Positions 51,873 through 60,562 are shown, counted from the first letter of the stretch. The stretch: DNA of 64,000 nucleotides from Candidatus Poribacteria bacterium (GCA_028821605.1 JAPPFM010000053.1:1-64000), one strand, 5' to 3'. Notes: a model not told the origin generated them from the letters alone. Numbers and translations are program-made.

Positions 51873-51901
51873 AGTTTACCACATCTGTGACGAGTTTTCA
51901 A
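51873..51901 (-). promoter_or_regulatory. Promoter of the RHH-HNH-helicase module
   Basis: On the minus strand, TTGAAA (51901-51896), a 17-base spacer and TAAACT (51878-51873). Transcription would begin near 51866, consistent with the start at 51825. Confidence 0.55.
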
Positions 51902-51930
51902 TCATGGTACAGAAATTTCTCTTGCTATAT

Positions 51931-52365
51931 TCACTTCGGCATCCGCCGCACCCATAATAGCAGTGCTACGTTCATCGCGCCGATAAAACCGAAAACATAA
52001 GATTGGATACCTGCTAATGTATCAAGTGAGCGGGTGAGGAATGGACAGAGAATCGGTAAACCGAGCGCAACACAGGTATAAAAGGTGAGAAGTTTCGCAC
52101 CTTTCGCTTCCCAGAAGATTATCTGCCGTTTTAAAACCTTTAAATATGACTGCTGCCATAACCGAGATGTCCACTTCCCTTGCATAAACCCTAAAGCGAT
52201 GCCTAAGCCGTAGCCGAAACTTGACCATCGGAGATCGATGCGCACGTCTTGGGAGAGGGTAACCACCCAGAGCAGCTGCCCCAGCACTGAAACCACTATA
52301 AACGCCCAAAAGACAGGCAGTTTCATATAGAATGGAAGGAGGCGACGCGTTAATTTATCCAGCAT
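51931..52365 (-). CDS. Small polytopic membrane protein of unknown function
   Basis: 144 residues with about four hydrophobic segments (LPVFWAFIVVSVLGQLLWVV, FGYGLGIALGFMQ, LLTFYTCVALGLPILCPFL, YVFGFIGAMNVALLLWV) and basic loops. I do not recognise a family. It lies between the purQ gene and the nuclease module on the same strand, with weak ribosome site and no clear link to either. Confidence 0.6.
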   Translation of the reverse strand: MLDKLTRRLLPFYMKLPVFWAFIVVSVLGQLLWVVTLSQDVRIDLRWSSFGYGLGIALGFMQGKWTSRLWQQSYLKVLKRQIIFWEAKGAKLLTFYTCVALGLPILCPFLTRSLDTLAGIQSYVFGFIGAMNVALLLWVRRMPK

Positions 52366-52418
52366 TTTTTATGAGCGTTTTAGAACACAGTGCCTTTATG
52401 ATGTACAGAGTCTACCTG

Positions 52419-53204
52419 TTAAAGATTTGCTTTGACGTAATTAACAGCGTTTTTGAAGATAACCAATCCGTCGCCCTCTTCGGAAAGGGAGTCTTCTGTT
52501 TCTGAAAGCCGGGTCCAGCGCGGGTGATTCCATTTTGTCAGGAACCTTTCTGGATGGGGCATCAAACCGAAGATTCTTCCTGTTGTATCGCATATACCAG
52601 CGATGTCGGCATCGGAACCGTTCGGATTGTTTGGGTATCTGCTTTCGGCATATCGAAACACAACCTGATTGTTTGCTTCCACTTCTGACAGCACATCTTC
52701 GGGAGCAGTAAATCGACCCTCAGCGTGCGCGACGGGGAGATAGACACGAGCTTTGGTGTTTCTTGTAAAGACGCACGGACTTTCCTGCGTTTCCAAATCT
52801 ACCCACCGACACTCGAATTTTGCCGAGGTGTTCATTGCTAACGTCGCGCGTTGTGTCATTTCTAAGGTGTCGTTCCCGGGCAATAAGCCTGTCCGGACGA
52901 GGACTTGGAATCCATTGCATATACCGAGTATCAGTTTACCGTCAGCGACAAACCGGTTGAGCGCGTTTGTCAGTTTGTGTCTCATCTCAATCGCCAGTAA
53001 AATACCGGCAGCAATATCATCACCGTAGGAGAAGCCACCGGGGATAGCGAGGATCTGATAGTCCGCCAGGTTGACTTTGCCGGATATGAGGTGTTGGATG
53101 TGGACTAACGCTGTCTCCGCCCCGGCGAATTGGAATGCTGTGTCTGTTTCTGCATCGCAGTTAGTTCCTGCGGTTCGTAAGATGAGTACGTTTGGCTTAG
53201 TCAT
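52419..53204 (-). CDS. purQ: Phosphoribosylformylglycinamidine synthase, glutaminase subunit
   Basis: 261 residues of the class I glutamine amidotransferase fold: IPGGFSYGDDIAAG, the nucleophile Cys in LGICNGFQVLVRTGLLPG, and the His-Glu pair in LMPHPERFL. PurQ supplies ammonia to PurL for FGAM formation in purine synthesis. It follows purL on the same transcript, 39 bases downstream. GAGGAT precedes the ATG. Confidence 0.95.
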   Translation of the reverse strand: MTKPNVLILRTAGTNCDAETDTAFQFAGAETALVHIQHLISGKVNLADYQILAIPGGFSYGDDIAAGILLAIEMRHKLTNALNRFVADGKLILGICNGFQVLVRTGLLPGNDTLEMTQRATLAMNTSAKFECRWVDLETQESPCVFTRNTKARVYLPVAHAEGRFTAPEDVLSEVEANNQVVFRYAESRYPNNPNGSDADIAGICDTTGRIFGLMPHPERFLTKWNHPRWTRLSETEDSLSEEGDGLVIFKNAVNYVKANL

Positions 53205-53243
53205 TTTATCCTCTATAAGTTTAACACCTGTCTGGCTTAAAAG

Positions 53244-55640
53244 TTACGAATGCAATGGTGTTTGCCACGCAGATTTGAGAATATCAACCGAGGTTTCAAT
53301 AATTGGATTTCCTGCCCTTCCCTTAATGGCGAATTCCAGTGTGTCTGTAACGGTACCGAGACAACCTATCGGTATTTCCGCCATGTGCTTTTCGTAAGCC
53401 TTGCGGTGTTGTGGTTCAATCTCTACAAGAAAACGACTGTTTGACTCCGAGAACAGAAGATAGTCGTCAGCGGTAATCTCATCACCTGTGGGGACATCGT
53501 TGAGATTTAGGGACATTCCGTATCCACCTGAAAACGCCATCTCCGCCGCTGCGACACCGATACCGCCTTCGGAACAGTCATGGCAAGAACGCACCAATCC
53601 GTTATTGATAGCACTGCTGAGGCGTTCCATCGTTAATTTACCTTCATTGGGACGGATGGCAGGTGCGTTGTTTCCGATGAATCCGTGGATACCGAAGTAG
53701 TGCGATCCCCCCAATTCGGCGTAAGTGTTGCCGACGACATAGATGAAATTGCCGGGCGTTTTTACATCCATTGTGACAGCACGCTGAATGTCAGGTATAA
53801 CGCAGATGGCGGAGATAAGCAGTGTTGATGGAATCGCGCGTTGTTCACCTGTTGTGGTGTCGCGGTATTCGTTGTAGAGGCTGTCTTTACCAGAGATAAA
53901 GGGAGTACCATAAGCCGTTGCGATGTCATAGCACGCTTTCGCTGCACGGACTAATTCACCGAGTCGATCGGGTTTATCTGGATTTCCCCAACAGAAGTTA
54001 TCTAACAGTGCTGTTTTTTCTAACGTTCCACCGACAGCAATTATGTTCCGCAGTGCCTCATCGATCGCTGCCGCTGCACTGAGATACGGATCTACGTCGC
54101 TATATTTCGGGTTGATACCGTTCGCGACGATTACGCCCATTCGGCTTCCAATAACAGGGGTAACAACGCATGCATCGCTGGGTCCGTCGTTTTCTGCGCC
54201 GACAAGCGGATTGATCACTATACCACCTTGGACACCATGGTCGTATTGCCGGATGACGGATTCTTTGCTTGCAATGTTTGGACTTGCGAGAAGTCGTTTG
54301 AGATCTTCAGTGTAGTTTTCCGTTTCTTCATCTCGTGATGCCATGTCTGGGTGCTTCGGTAGGGACCAAACTGCCTGCTTGACGGGTTTCGGTAAGCCAT
54401 TGTGCAGAAATTCCATCTCTAAATCAGCGACTATTGCACCTTCATAGAACACTTGTAACCGATGTGTGTCTGTGAAATTTCCGAGGACCGTGGCTTCAAC
54501 GACTTCCGCTTCGCATATCTCCATGAGTTCGTCTATATTTTCAGCCGGGACAGCGATGACCATACGTTCTTGTGCTTCGGATAGCCAGATTTCCCAGGGG
54601 GCGAGTCCTTCATATTTCAGGGAGACCCGTTCCAAATGCACTTCTGCGCCTATATGTTCTCCCATCTCACCCACAGCAGAGGAAAACCCTCCCGCGCCAC
54701 AATCAGTTATGGAGCGATACAGGTTACGATCGCGTGCTTGTAACAGGGCATCGACAATCTTCTTCTCCGTAATTGGATTGCCGATCTGTACGACGCTGCC
54801 AAGATTTTCAGATGTATCGTCGAGTTCTGCGGAGGAGAAGGTGGCACCGTGGATTCCGTCGCGGCCTGTTTGTCCGCCGATTGCGACGACGAGATCACCG
54901 GGTTCAACGGATTTATCGCATCTGTTTCTCGGTATTAAGCCGACATTTCCACAGAAAACAAGTGGGTTTGCAGTATAGCGGGTATCAAAGAGGATAGTAC
55001 CGTTGGCTGTCGGAATGCCCATCCGGTTGCCGTAATCACGCACGCCAGCGACGACCCCTTTAAAGACGCGTTTCGGATGAAGCGTACCTTTCGGCAGCTG
55101 CGCGTAAGGCGTATCCGGCATCCCGAAACAGAAGACATCTGTATTCAGAATCGGTTTTGCACCAAGTCCCGTGCCGAGTGAGTCACGGATGACACCACCG
55201 ATACCAGTACCGGCACCACCGTAGGGTTCAATCGCTGAGGGATGATTGTGTGTCTCCACTTTGAAGACGAGGTTGAATGTATCATCGAATTCGATGATAC
55301 CGGCGTTGTCCGAAAAGACAGAGACACACCACGGTTTTGCTATTTCCTCGGTTGCCCGTTGGATGTAGGTTGGAAACAAACCGTCAATTTGTTCCGGTTC
55401 TTGCTCCCCTTCGGAATAGAGGATGATGCTCTTAAACGTTTTGTGAACGCAATGCTCGGACCACGTTTGGGCGATGGTCTCTATTTCTACATCGGTTGGG
55501 TTGCGTCCTAACGTTCCGAAATGTGTCTGGATCGCCTTCATCTCGTTCAAGTTCAGGGACAGCGTTCCTTCTCGACTGATACGCATCAGTTCAGCATCAT
55601 CTGCGTTTAGAATGTTTATTTCGTTAACCGTATTGGACAT
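53244..55640 (-). CDS. purL: Phosphoribosylformylglycinamidine synthase, synthetase subunit
   Basis: The ATG at 55640 is preferred to the GTG one codon earlier, since GGAGGAA lies 5 bases before the ATG. 798 residues, in the range of small PurL proteins. Signatures: TWSEHCVHKTFKS, VFKVETHNHPSAIEPYGGAG with the catalytic His, GGQTGRDGIHGATFSSAEL, and DGGEGG-type DCSEGGIGVAAAEMAFSGG. It ligates ammonia to FGAR with ATP, in complex with PurQ and normally PurS. No purS is visible next to it. Confidence 0.95.
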   Translation of the reverse strand: MSNTVNEINILNADDAELMRISREGTLSLNLNEMKAIQTHFGTLGRNPTDVEIETIAQTWSEHCVHKTFKSIILYSEGEQEPEQIDGLFPTYIQRATEEIAKPWCVSVFSDNAGIIEFDDTFNLVFKVETHNHPSAIEPYGGAGTGIGGVIRDSLGTGLGAKPILNTDVFCFGMPDTPYAQLPKGTLHPKRVFKGVVAGVRDYGNRMGIPTANGTILFDTRYTANPLVFCGNVGLIPRNRCDKSVEPGDLVVAIGGQTGRDGIHGATFSSAELDDTSENLGSVVQIGNPITEKKIVDALLQARDRNLYRSITDCGAGGFSSAVGEMGEHIGAEVHLERVSLKYEGLAPWEIWLSEAQERMVIAVPAENIDELMEICEAEVVEATVLGNFTDTHRLQVFYEGAIVADLEMEFLHNGLPKPVKQAVWSLPKHPDMASRDEETENYTEDLKRLLASPNIASKESVIRQYDHGVQGGIVINPLVGAENDGPSDACVVTPVIGSRMGVIVANGINPKYSDVDPYLSAAAAIDEALRNIIAVGGTLEKTALLDNFCWGNPDKPDRLGELVRAAKACYDIATAYGTPFISGKDSLYNEYRDTTTGEQRAIPSTLLISAICVIPDIQRAVTMDVKTPGNFIYVVGNTYAELGGSHYFGIHGFIGNNAPAIRPNEGKLTMERLSSAINNGLVRSCHDCSEGGIGVAAAEMAFSGGYGMSLNLNDVPTGDEITADDYLLFSESNSRFLVEIEPQHRKAYEKHMAEIPIGCLGTVTDTLEFAIKGRAGNPIIETSVDILKSAWQTPLHS

Positions 55641-55784
55641 CACTTCCTCCGCAATTTACGCGTCGTCTTCTTGAAGAGATTTTGCTGCAAATATCGTCAA
55701 GCATAATTCTTCGTTAAAGCGTTCATAGACAGGTGTTTTCCCACTCAAAGGTGGCAACTTGGATTATTATGTCCCAATCTTGGT

Positions 55785-56183
55785 TTAGACAGCGGCCCGA
55801 ATTTCCGATAGCACTACACCTTTGAAATCTCTGAAAATATCACGGAGTCTTATCGCTATATCGCTAATTGTTCCTTCAGCACCAAGACTAAGCATCGTCA
55901 TTTTTTCAGCTTCTGTATGGGCGGTTCTGTAGTAAATACAATATGTGAAACGATAAGAACGGAACCACTTGTCTACATCCTGCACTGGAATTTCCCCTTT
56001 GAATCCTAAAACTACCATTTTAACCATATTTTTACCCAACGGAGGTTGTAAGTGAGTTAATAGCAATTCCTCGTAAAGAACCCAGTTAATTTCTACCAAT
56101 GACCAGTCTATAGAAAAATCTTTTGCTTCTTCTTTTAGAATTTGTTCAAATTTTTTGTCGACAACAATATTTGTAGTTTCCAT
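55785..56183 (-). CDS. Hypothetical protein partnered with DUF2971
   Basis: 132 residues, unrecognised. Mixed alpha/beta with no signal or membrane segment: DWSLVEINWVLYEELLLTHL, MVKMVVLGFKGEIPVQDVDKW, and a closing amphipathic stretch TISDIAIRLRDIFRDFKG. It starts on the last base of the upstream DUF2971 gene (stop and start overlap), so the two are translationally coupled. Both are notably AT-rich and Lys-rich relative to the flanking purL and TIM-barrel genes, suggesting joint acquisition. Confidence 0.65.
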   Translation of the reverse strand: METTNIVVDKKFEQILKEEAKDFSIDWSLVEINWVLYEELLLTHLQPPLGKNMVKMVVLGFKGEIPVQDVDKWFRSYRFTYCIYYRTAHTEAEKMTMLSLGAEGTISDIAIRLRDIFRDFKGVVLSEIRAAV

Positions 56184-57022
56184 TATAAACCTCCATCATT
56201 GGTAAGTTCGTCTGAAGTAGGGTCGTCTAAAAGTGTTGATGGACTAACCTGAAAATTAAATCCGAATTTCTGAACTACTGATCTGAGAGTTTCCGTAATC
56301 CAATCCTTCGCGTAGGGTGAGACAATGACTTCATCAATCAACGTACTTACATCAATATTGAAAAGCATACCGATGTCGCATATATCCGGTAATCCAGTCT
56401 CTAAAAAAGAATCTACATTTTCTACAGTCTGATTATTAAGAGCATCCCTAACGAAAGGATCAATATCAACAATTAACCGAACTTCCTGTTCATGTTCGTA
56501 TTCTTTTCTTTTTTGAAAATAAGGAAAATATGTCAATTTTTTAGCCAATGGGATATCGTTTTGTAGAAAGTTTTGCATATATTGGTCGTCATCCGTGTTA
56601 CCGTGGATATACTCTATTTTACCGATATAAATAGAATATTCACTTAACAAGCTATTTTTCATTTTTTCCATGGTTGTTTTGATAGCAACACCACTATTGC
56701 GCATATGATATTTTTCCCACATTGCCATTGACTCTACTACATTCCGATGCCAACAGTTACACATAACATATTTACGTGAAGCTTCATGCCGCTTCATAAT
56801 TGCTTTGACAAACTCTGCTGGGGTGACACGCTTGAGGGATTGCTTGTAAGCATCTATAATACTTTGCGGTATAAATCCTTCGTATGGATCCTCGAATTTA
56901 TCAGCTCTTGTAAAATACAAAGCTTGTGTATCTAACAGATTAACGAATACCTCAAAGTTCGTGTATCGCCACAAAATATCTTTATCGTTTGGAGGGTTAA
57001 TTCCGTCTAATTCTTCATACAT
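56183..57022 (-). CDS. DUF2971 family protein
   Basis: 279 residues with the DUF2971 hallmarks: LWRYTNFEVFVNLLDTQALY near the start, FTRADKFEDPYEGF, CNCWHRNVVESMAMWEKYH and HEQEVRLIVD. It is a cytosolic protein of unknown activity that is frequently found in phage-defence neighbourhoods and mobile regions. Coupled to the 132-residue partner gene at 55785. AT-rich composition sets the pair apart from its neighbours. Confidence 0.85.
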   Translation of the reverse strand: MYEELDGINPPNDKDILWRYTNFEVFVNLLDTQALYFTRADKFEDPYEGFIPQSIIDAYKQSLKRVTPAEFVKAIMKRHEASRKYVMCNCWHRNVVESMAMWEKYHMRNSGVAIKTTMEKMKNSLLSEYSIYIGKIEYIHGNTDDDQYMQNFLQNDIPLAKKLTYFPYFQKRKEYEHEQEVRLIVDIDPFVRDALNNQTVENVDSFLETGLPDICDIGMLFNIDVSTLIDEVIVSPYAKDWITETLRSVVQKFGFNFQVSPSTLLDDPTSDELTNDGGL

Positions 57023-57096
57023 TAAAAATACCTTATACTATACACTGCTAAACTTTGGACAATTTGTCGCGTTTAGTTTGAGAAACTTCATCTCGG

Positions 57097-57129
57097 TAGG
57101 TTGGGTTTTACTGCATTCAACCCAACCTA
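57097..57129. repeat. Palindromic hairpin
   Basis: TAGGTTGGGTT pairs perfectly with AACCCAACCTA (11 pairs, 11-base loop) just downstream of the TIM-barrel gene on the minus strand. No T-run follows; probably a small dispersed palindrome. The preceding AAACTTTGGACAATTT (57050-57065) also occurs at 24976-24991. Confidence 0.55.
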
Positions 57130-57156
57130 TAGACTGTAATTTGCGCGATCGGGCTT

Positions 57157-57978
57157 TCATTCCTTGAATGAAGCCGTAATCCGTGGAATACTCTCCTCAC
57201 AGGCAAACCGTTCAATGCTGGATGCACCTACGAACCCGACGGTGTCGGTATTCTCATTGATATACGCAGCATCTGGTGCCTTTGCGATTGGACCACCGTG
57301 TGACAAGCAGATCACATCAGGATTCTGTGCCTTTGCTGCATCACATATTTCCTGTACACGTACAGCTGCGTCTTCAAGCGTAAAAGCAGTTTCTGCCCCA
57401 ATCGTACCACCGACCGTCGTGTTCATGTGCGCGATGATCACATCCGCACCGACTTTTGCCATACTCTCAGACTCTTCAGGGTTAAAGACATAGACAATGG
57501 TGAAAAGATCCATTTCATGTGCAATACCGATTGTCTCAACTTCTTTATAGAAACCCATTCCCGTCTCTTCAAGCGTTACCCGAAAAGTGCCGTCAATCAC
57601 ACCGACGGTTGGGAAGTTATTCACGCCATCAAAACCAACATCGCGGACCTGCTTGAGGAAGTTGCTCATCCGGCGTGTTGGATCTGTGCCGTTGACACCA
57701 GCGATGACGGGGGTTTCTTTGACAACAGGTAGGACCTCACGTTCTCCCATCTCCATGACGATGGCGTTTGCATCGCCGTAAGCCAACAGACCCGCGCAGG
57801 ATCCGAACCCTGACATCCGGTAGCGACCGGAGTTGTAAATTACTATCAGGTCTGCTCCACCTTGTTCAGCGAATTTTGCTGTAATGCCTGTGCCCGCACC
57901 AACAGCGAGCAAGGATTTACCTCTGTCTAACTCGGACCTAAGTCGTCCTAAAACTTCAGATCTTCTATAATCTGGCAT
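57157..57978 (-). CDS. PEP-hydrolase-like TIM-barrel protein
   Basis: 273 residues. SLLAVGAGTGITAKFAEQGGADL, GSCAGLLAYGDANAIVMEM, PVIAGVNGTDP, GFDGVNNFPTVGVIDG, AHMNTTVGG and CLSHGGPIAKAPD are typical of the phosphoenolpyruvate-hydrolase/TIM-barrel signal-transduction family (PF09370), related to PEP mutase or isocitrate-lyase folds. The exact reaction is uncertain, though C-C or P-C bond hydrolysis of a small acid is likely. AAAGGA precedes the ATG. Downstream of the sulfatase-like gene in the same direction? No: it lies beyond that gene's stop, so possibly the last gene of one unit. Confidence 0.82.
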   Translation of the reverse strand: MPDYRRSEVLGRLRSELDRGKSLLAVGAGTGITAKFAEQGGADLIVIYNSGRYRMSGFGSCAGLLAYGDANAIVMEMGEREVLPVVKETPVIAGVNGTDPTRRMSNFLKQVRDVGFDGVNNFPTVGVIDGTFRVTLEETGMGFYKEVETIGIAHEMDLFTIVYVFNPEESESMAKVGADVIIAHMNTTVGGTIGAETAFTLEDAAVRVQEICDAAKAQNPDVICLSHGGPIAKAPDAAYINENTDTVGFVGASSIERFACEESIPRITASFKE

Positions 57979-57997
57979 TCGATATTCCTTTTTTCGC

Positions 57998-58078
57998 AGC
58001 CAGCCATCGGTAGTGACTGGTCGGTAAAGAGGTATCTGATTAAATCAGACCACTCTTTACTGACAACTGATAACTATT
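57998..58078. repeat. Inverted-arm repeat, family B
   Basis: GGTAAAGAGG (58023-58032) and CTCTTTACTGACAACTGATAA (from 58053) are facing arms around CTGATTAAATCAG. The element fills the gap between the TIM-barrel and the sulfatase-like gene and ends next to the latter's stop codon. Confidence 0.55.
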
Positions 58079-58083
58079 TATGA

Positions 58084-59478
58084 CTACTCATCTCTTGATT
58101 TTGCTTGCAGACGTGCGGCTTCACCTGGATTTCCAATGTGCATTGTGTCGTATGCCTGCTCGGATGACTTGAACGGACCGACACCTTTGTGTCCGTGCCA
58201 ATCGCCTTGCGTCATGATTGGGTTCGTTAAACCTGTTTCCTGTTCTCGTTGGAGGATCCAGTTTTTCATCCGTGTTTCAAGGATGTTGACGATATCCGGA
58301 TGTTCATCGACGAGATTGTTGTTTTCGTCAGGATCATGAATAAGGTTATAGAGTTCAACAGGGAGCTTGAAGTGGAAATCCGGTTCAAGCGCGACGATGA
58401 GTTTCCATTCAGGAGTCCGCCAGCCGTGTTTGCGCATCCATGTGCATTCTGTGATATAGAACTCACTCTCGTAGGAGGTTATCTCGCCATTCATTAAAGG
58501 CGTGAGACTCTCGCCATCGAATGCGATGTCGGTTTGAATATCCGCTAATTCAAGGAGCGTCGGCACGAGGTCTTTGTGCTGATTATAGCCCGCGACCCGT
58601 TTTCCGGCAGGCACGCGACCTGGATAACGGATAATGAGCGGTACATGCAAGGTAACATCGTAGAGTCCATGGTGGTCGAACCAACACTCGTGGTCATAGA
58701 GGGTTTCGCCGTGATCGCCGTTGATAACGACAATTGTTTCGTCCATCACGCCGCGCGTTTCGAGCGCGTTAAAGAGCGTCTGAATGCACGCGTCCATATA
58801 AGCGATTGCGCCGTCGTATTGCGCGATGACGTAATCTTTATCGGTAATTCCTTGTGGCATCCACGAGGCGAAGTAATCGCAGAAAGGTTTGAACGCCATC
58901 ACCGGTTCCATGGATTTGTTGCTCGGATCGCACTCATCGCCGTGGTAGAATGTGCGTTCATAGGGAGCGGGCGGTAGATAAGGGGAATGCGGATCCATGT
59001 GGCGTAGGAAGAGGAAAAATGGTTTCTCGTCGCTCTGATCTATGAGTCGATTCAGTTCTGGGAGGGTGGTTTTGTTGAGATTTTCCGCTTTGGGACTGCG
59101 GCCGGTGTCATCCGGACCCCATCCAGAGTAGTCAAGATAGGTATCAAATCCACGTGCACTCGGTCCACCGAATCCGACACAGGTGGTGTCGTAGCCTGCG
59201 TCCCGAAGGATTTCCGGTAACGTTTTGACCTCTTCACGGAGCGGTCCTTGGTGCCGCAAAGCAACGACTTGTGTGCTGAAGGTGTCTAAGCCGGTGAGCA
59301 TTGAGGCGTAGGCACTTGTTGTTGGAATGTGCGTGCTATAGGTTTTCTCAAAAAGGGTGGCACCCTCCGCGAACCTGTCGATATGCGGTGTCGTCAGTCG
59401 ATGATACCCGTAACAACTCATGTGTGTTGCGAGAAGGGAGTCGACTCCCATCAATACAATATTTGGCTGTTTTGCCAT
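58084..59478 (-). CDS. Sulfatase-fold hydrolase lacking the formylglycine Cys
   Basis: 464 residues of the alkaline-phosphatase/sulfatase fold: IVLMGVDSLLATHMSCYGYH, VVINGDHGETLYDHECWFDH and FLRHMDPHSPYLPP. At the nucleophile position the sequence is IPTTSAYASMLTG, so Thr53 replaces the Cys/Ser of C/S-x-P-x-R. It is therefore probably a phosphatase or phosphodiesterase using Thr, or a catalytically different relative, rather than a typical sulfatase. AAAAGGAG precedes the ATG. The PhyH-like gene at 59594 lies upstream on the same strand, 115 bases away. Confidence 0.85.
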   Translation of the reverse strand: MAKQPNIVLMGVDSLLATHMSCYGYHRLTTPHIDRFAEGATLFEKTYSTHIPTTSAYASMLTGLDTFSTQVVALRHQGPLREEVKTLPEILRDAGYDTTCVGFGGPSARGFDTYLDYSGWGPDDTGRSPKAENLNKTTLPELNRLIDQSDEKPFFLFLRHMDPHSPYLPPAPYERTFYHGDECDPSNKSMEPVMAFKPFCDYFASWMPQGITDKDYVIAQYDGAIAYMDACIQTLFNALETRGVMDETIVVINGDHGETLYDHECWFDHHGLYDVTLHVPLIIRYPGRVPAGKRVAGYNQHKDLVPTLLELADIQTDIAFDGESLTPLMNGEITSYESEFYITECTWMRKHGWRTPEWKLIVALEPDFHFKLPVELYNLIHDPDENNNLVDEHPDIVNILETRMKNWILQREQETGLTNPIMTQGDWHGHKGVGPFKSSEQAYDTMHIGNPGEAARLQAKSRDE

Positions 59479-59509
59479 ATCCCAATTCTCCTTTTTAATA
59501 GTTATCAGT

Positions 59510-59544
59510 TATCGGTTGTCAGTTATCAGTTAAGAGGGACTTAG
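59510..59544. repeat. Repeat arm, family B
   Basis: Three tandem variants of AGTTATCAGTT/GTTGTCAGTT in 35 bases between the PhyH-like and sulfatase-like genes; a facing arm is not clear. Confidence 0.5.
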
Positions 59545-59593
59545 GTTCACAAAGCGTCTTTCGGTGAATCAAAGCCTCTTTCTGACGACTTCT

Positions 59594-60400
59594 TTAAGCA
59601 TCCCACTCCTTGTGCCAAATGAGTGTATTCTGGGTGTCATTGTTAAGCACATCACCAATTTCCAGTGAGTTAAAATAGTCTTCTGGCAGGATATTTCGCT
59701 TTCCATTGAAAGTGCATCCATCGGGCATAAAACCGCAAGTCATTGCTCTGCGGTGGTGGATTGTCATGTTCGCACCGGCACCGTGAGCGACGAGACCGTT
59801 ATGCCATGCGATAGAACCGGCGGGACAGGGGGCGGATTGTGGTTCAATCTGCTTCCATTCTGGGTATACGTTGAACAGTTCACCGATATTTATCCCGATG
59901 CCAACGTTATCAAAACGGGCAGTTTTGTGGGTGCCGGGGAGGTACCACATACATCCGTTCGCGAGTGTCGCGTCGTCCAGCGCAACCCAGAACGAAACAG
60001 CATCACGTGAGTCAAAGGACCAATAGGGTACGTCGAGGTGCCACGCTGTAGGATTGCCGTGAGGCGGTTTAATCAATGCTTGGTCGTGCCATATACGCAT
60101 CCCATCAACGCCAGATAGTTGTGCTGCCATCTTGCCGAGCCTTGGATCGTGAACCAGTTTCCGCATCCCAGTGTGCGTATCTGACAAACGGAGGCATTGC
60201 GTGAAAACGCGCGCATAAAACTGCTTCGCATCCATCTGATTCGTCATAAATTCGACGGAATTGCCGAGTCGTTCCTCAACGGATTCATCGGTACATCGTC
60301 GCCACTCTGTCAATTTATCGGCATCTAAAAAGTTTTCAATAACAAGAAATCCATTTTCTTGATAAAAATTAATTTGTGATTCAGTGAGTTCGTGCTGCAT
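59594..60400 (-). CDS. Phytanoyl-CoA dioxygenase (PhyH) family protein
   Basis: 268 residues. FYQENGFLVIENFLDADKL opens the domain; the iron ligands are the H-x-D in AWHLDVPYWSFD and the distal His in AWHNGLVAHGAGANMTIHHR, followed by a 2-oxoglutarate-binding Arg. AAAGGAGAAGG precedes the ATG. Second PhyH-like protein of the window, again next to a sulfatase-fold gene. The two PhyH proteins differ widely, so this is not a recent duplicate. Confidence 0.9.
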   Translation of the reverse strand: MQHELTESQINFYQENGFLVIENFLDADKLTEWRRCTDESVEERLGNSVEFMTNQMDAKQFYARVFTQCLRLSDTHTGMRKLVHDPRLGKMAAQLSGVDGMRIWHDQALIKPPHGNPTAWHLDVPYWSFDSRDAVSFWVALDDATLANGCMWYLPGTHKTARFDNVGIGINIGELFNVYPEWKQIEPQSAPCPAGSIAWHNGLVAHGAGANMTIHHRRAMTCGFMPDGCTFNGKRNILPEDYFNSLEIGDVLNNDTQNTLIWHKEWDA

Positions 60401-60532
60401 TCTCTACCTTCTCCTTTCAGCCCTTTTACACTCAACTTGGGGTAAGCCTCTACAAAATTGTATCACATAAGCGATAAATAGACAAAAGAAAAATAGCGTA
60501 GCAATCGACTCTCATTAAATTCATTTTAAGTC

Positions 60533-60562
60533 TTGAATTGTAATATACTATTGTGATATAAT
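60533..60562 (+). promoter_or_regulatory. Promoter of the SufR-like regulator operon
   Basis: TTGAAT (60533-60538), an 18-base spacer and a perfect TATAAT (60557-60562) in an AT-rich gap, about 77 bases before the start. Confidence 0.65.
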
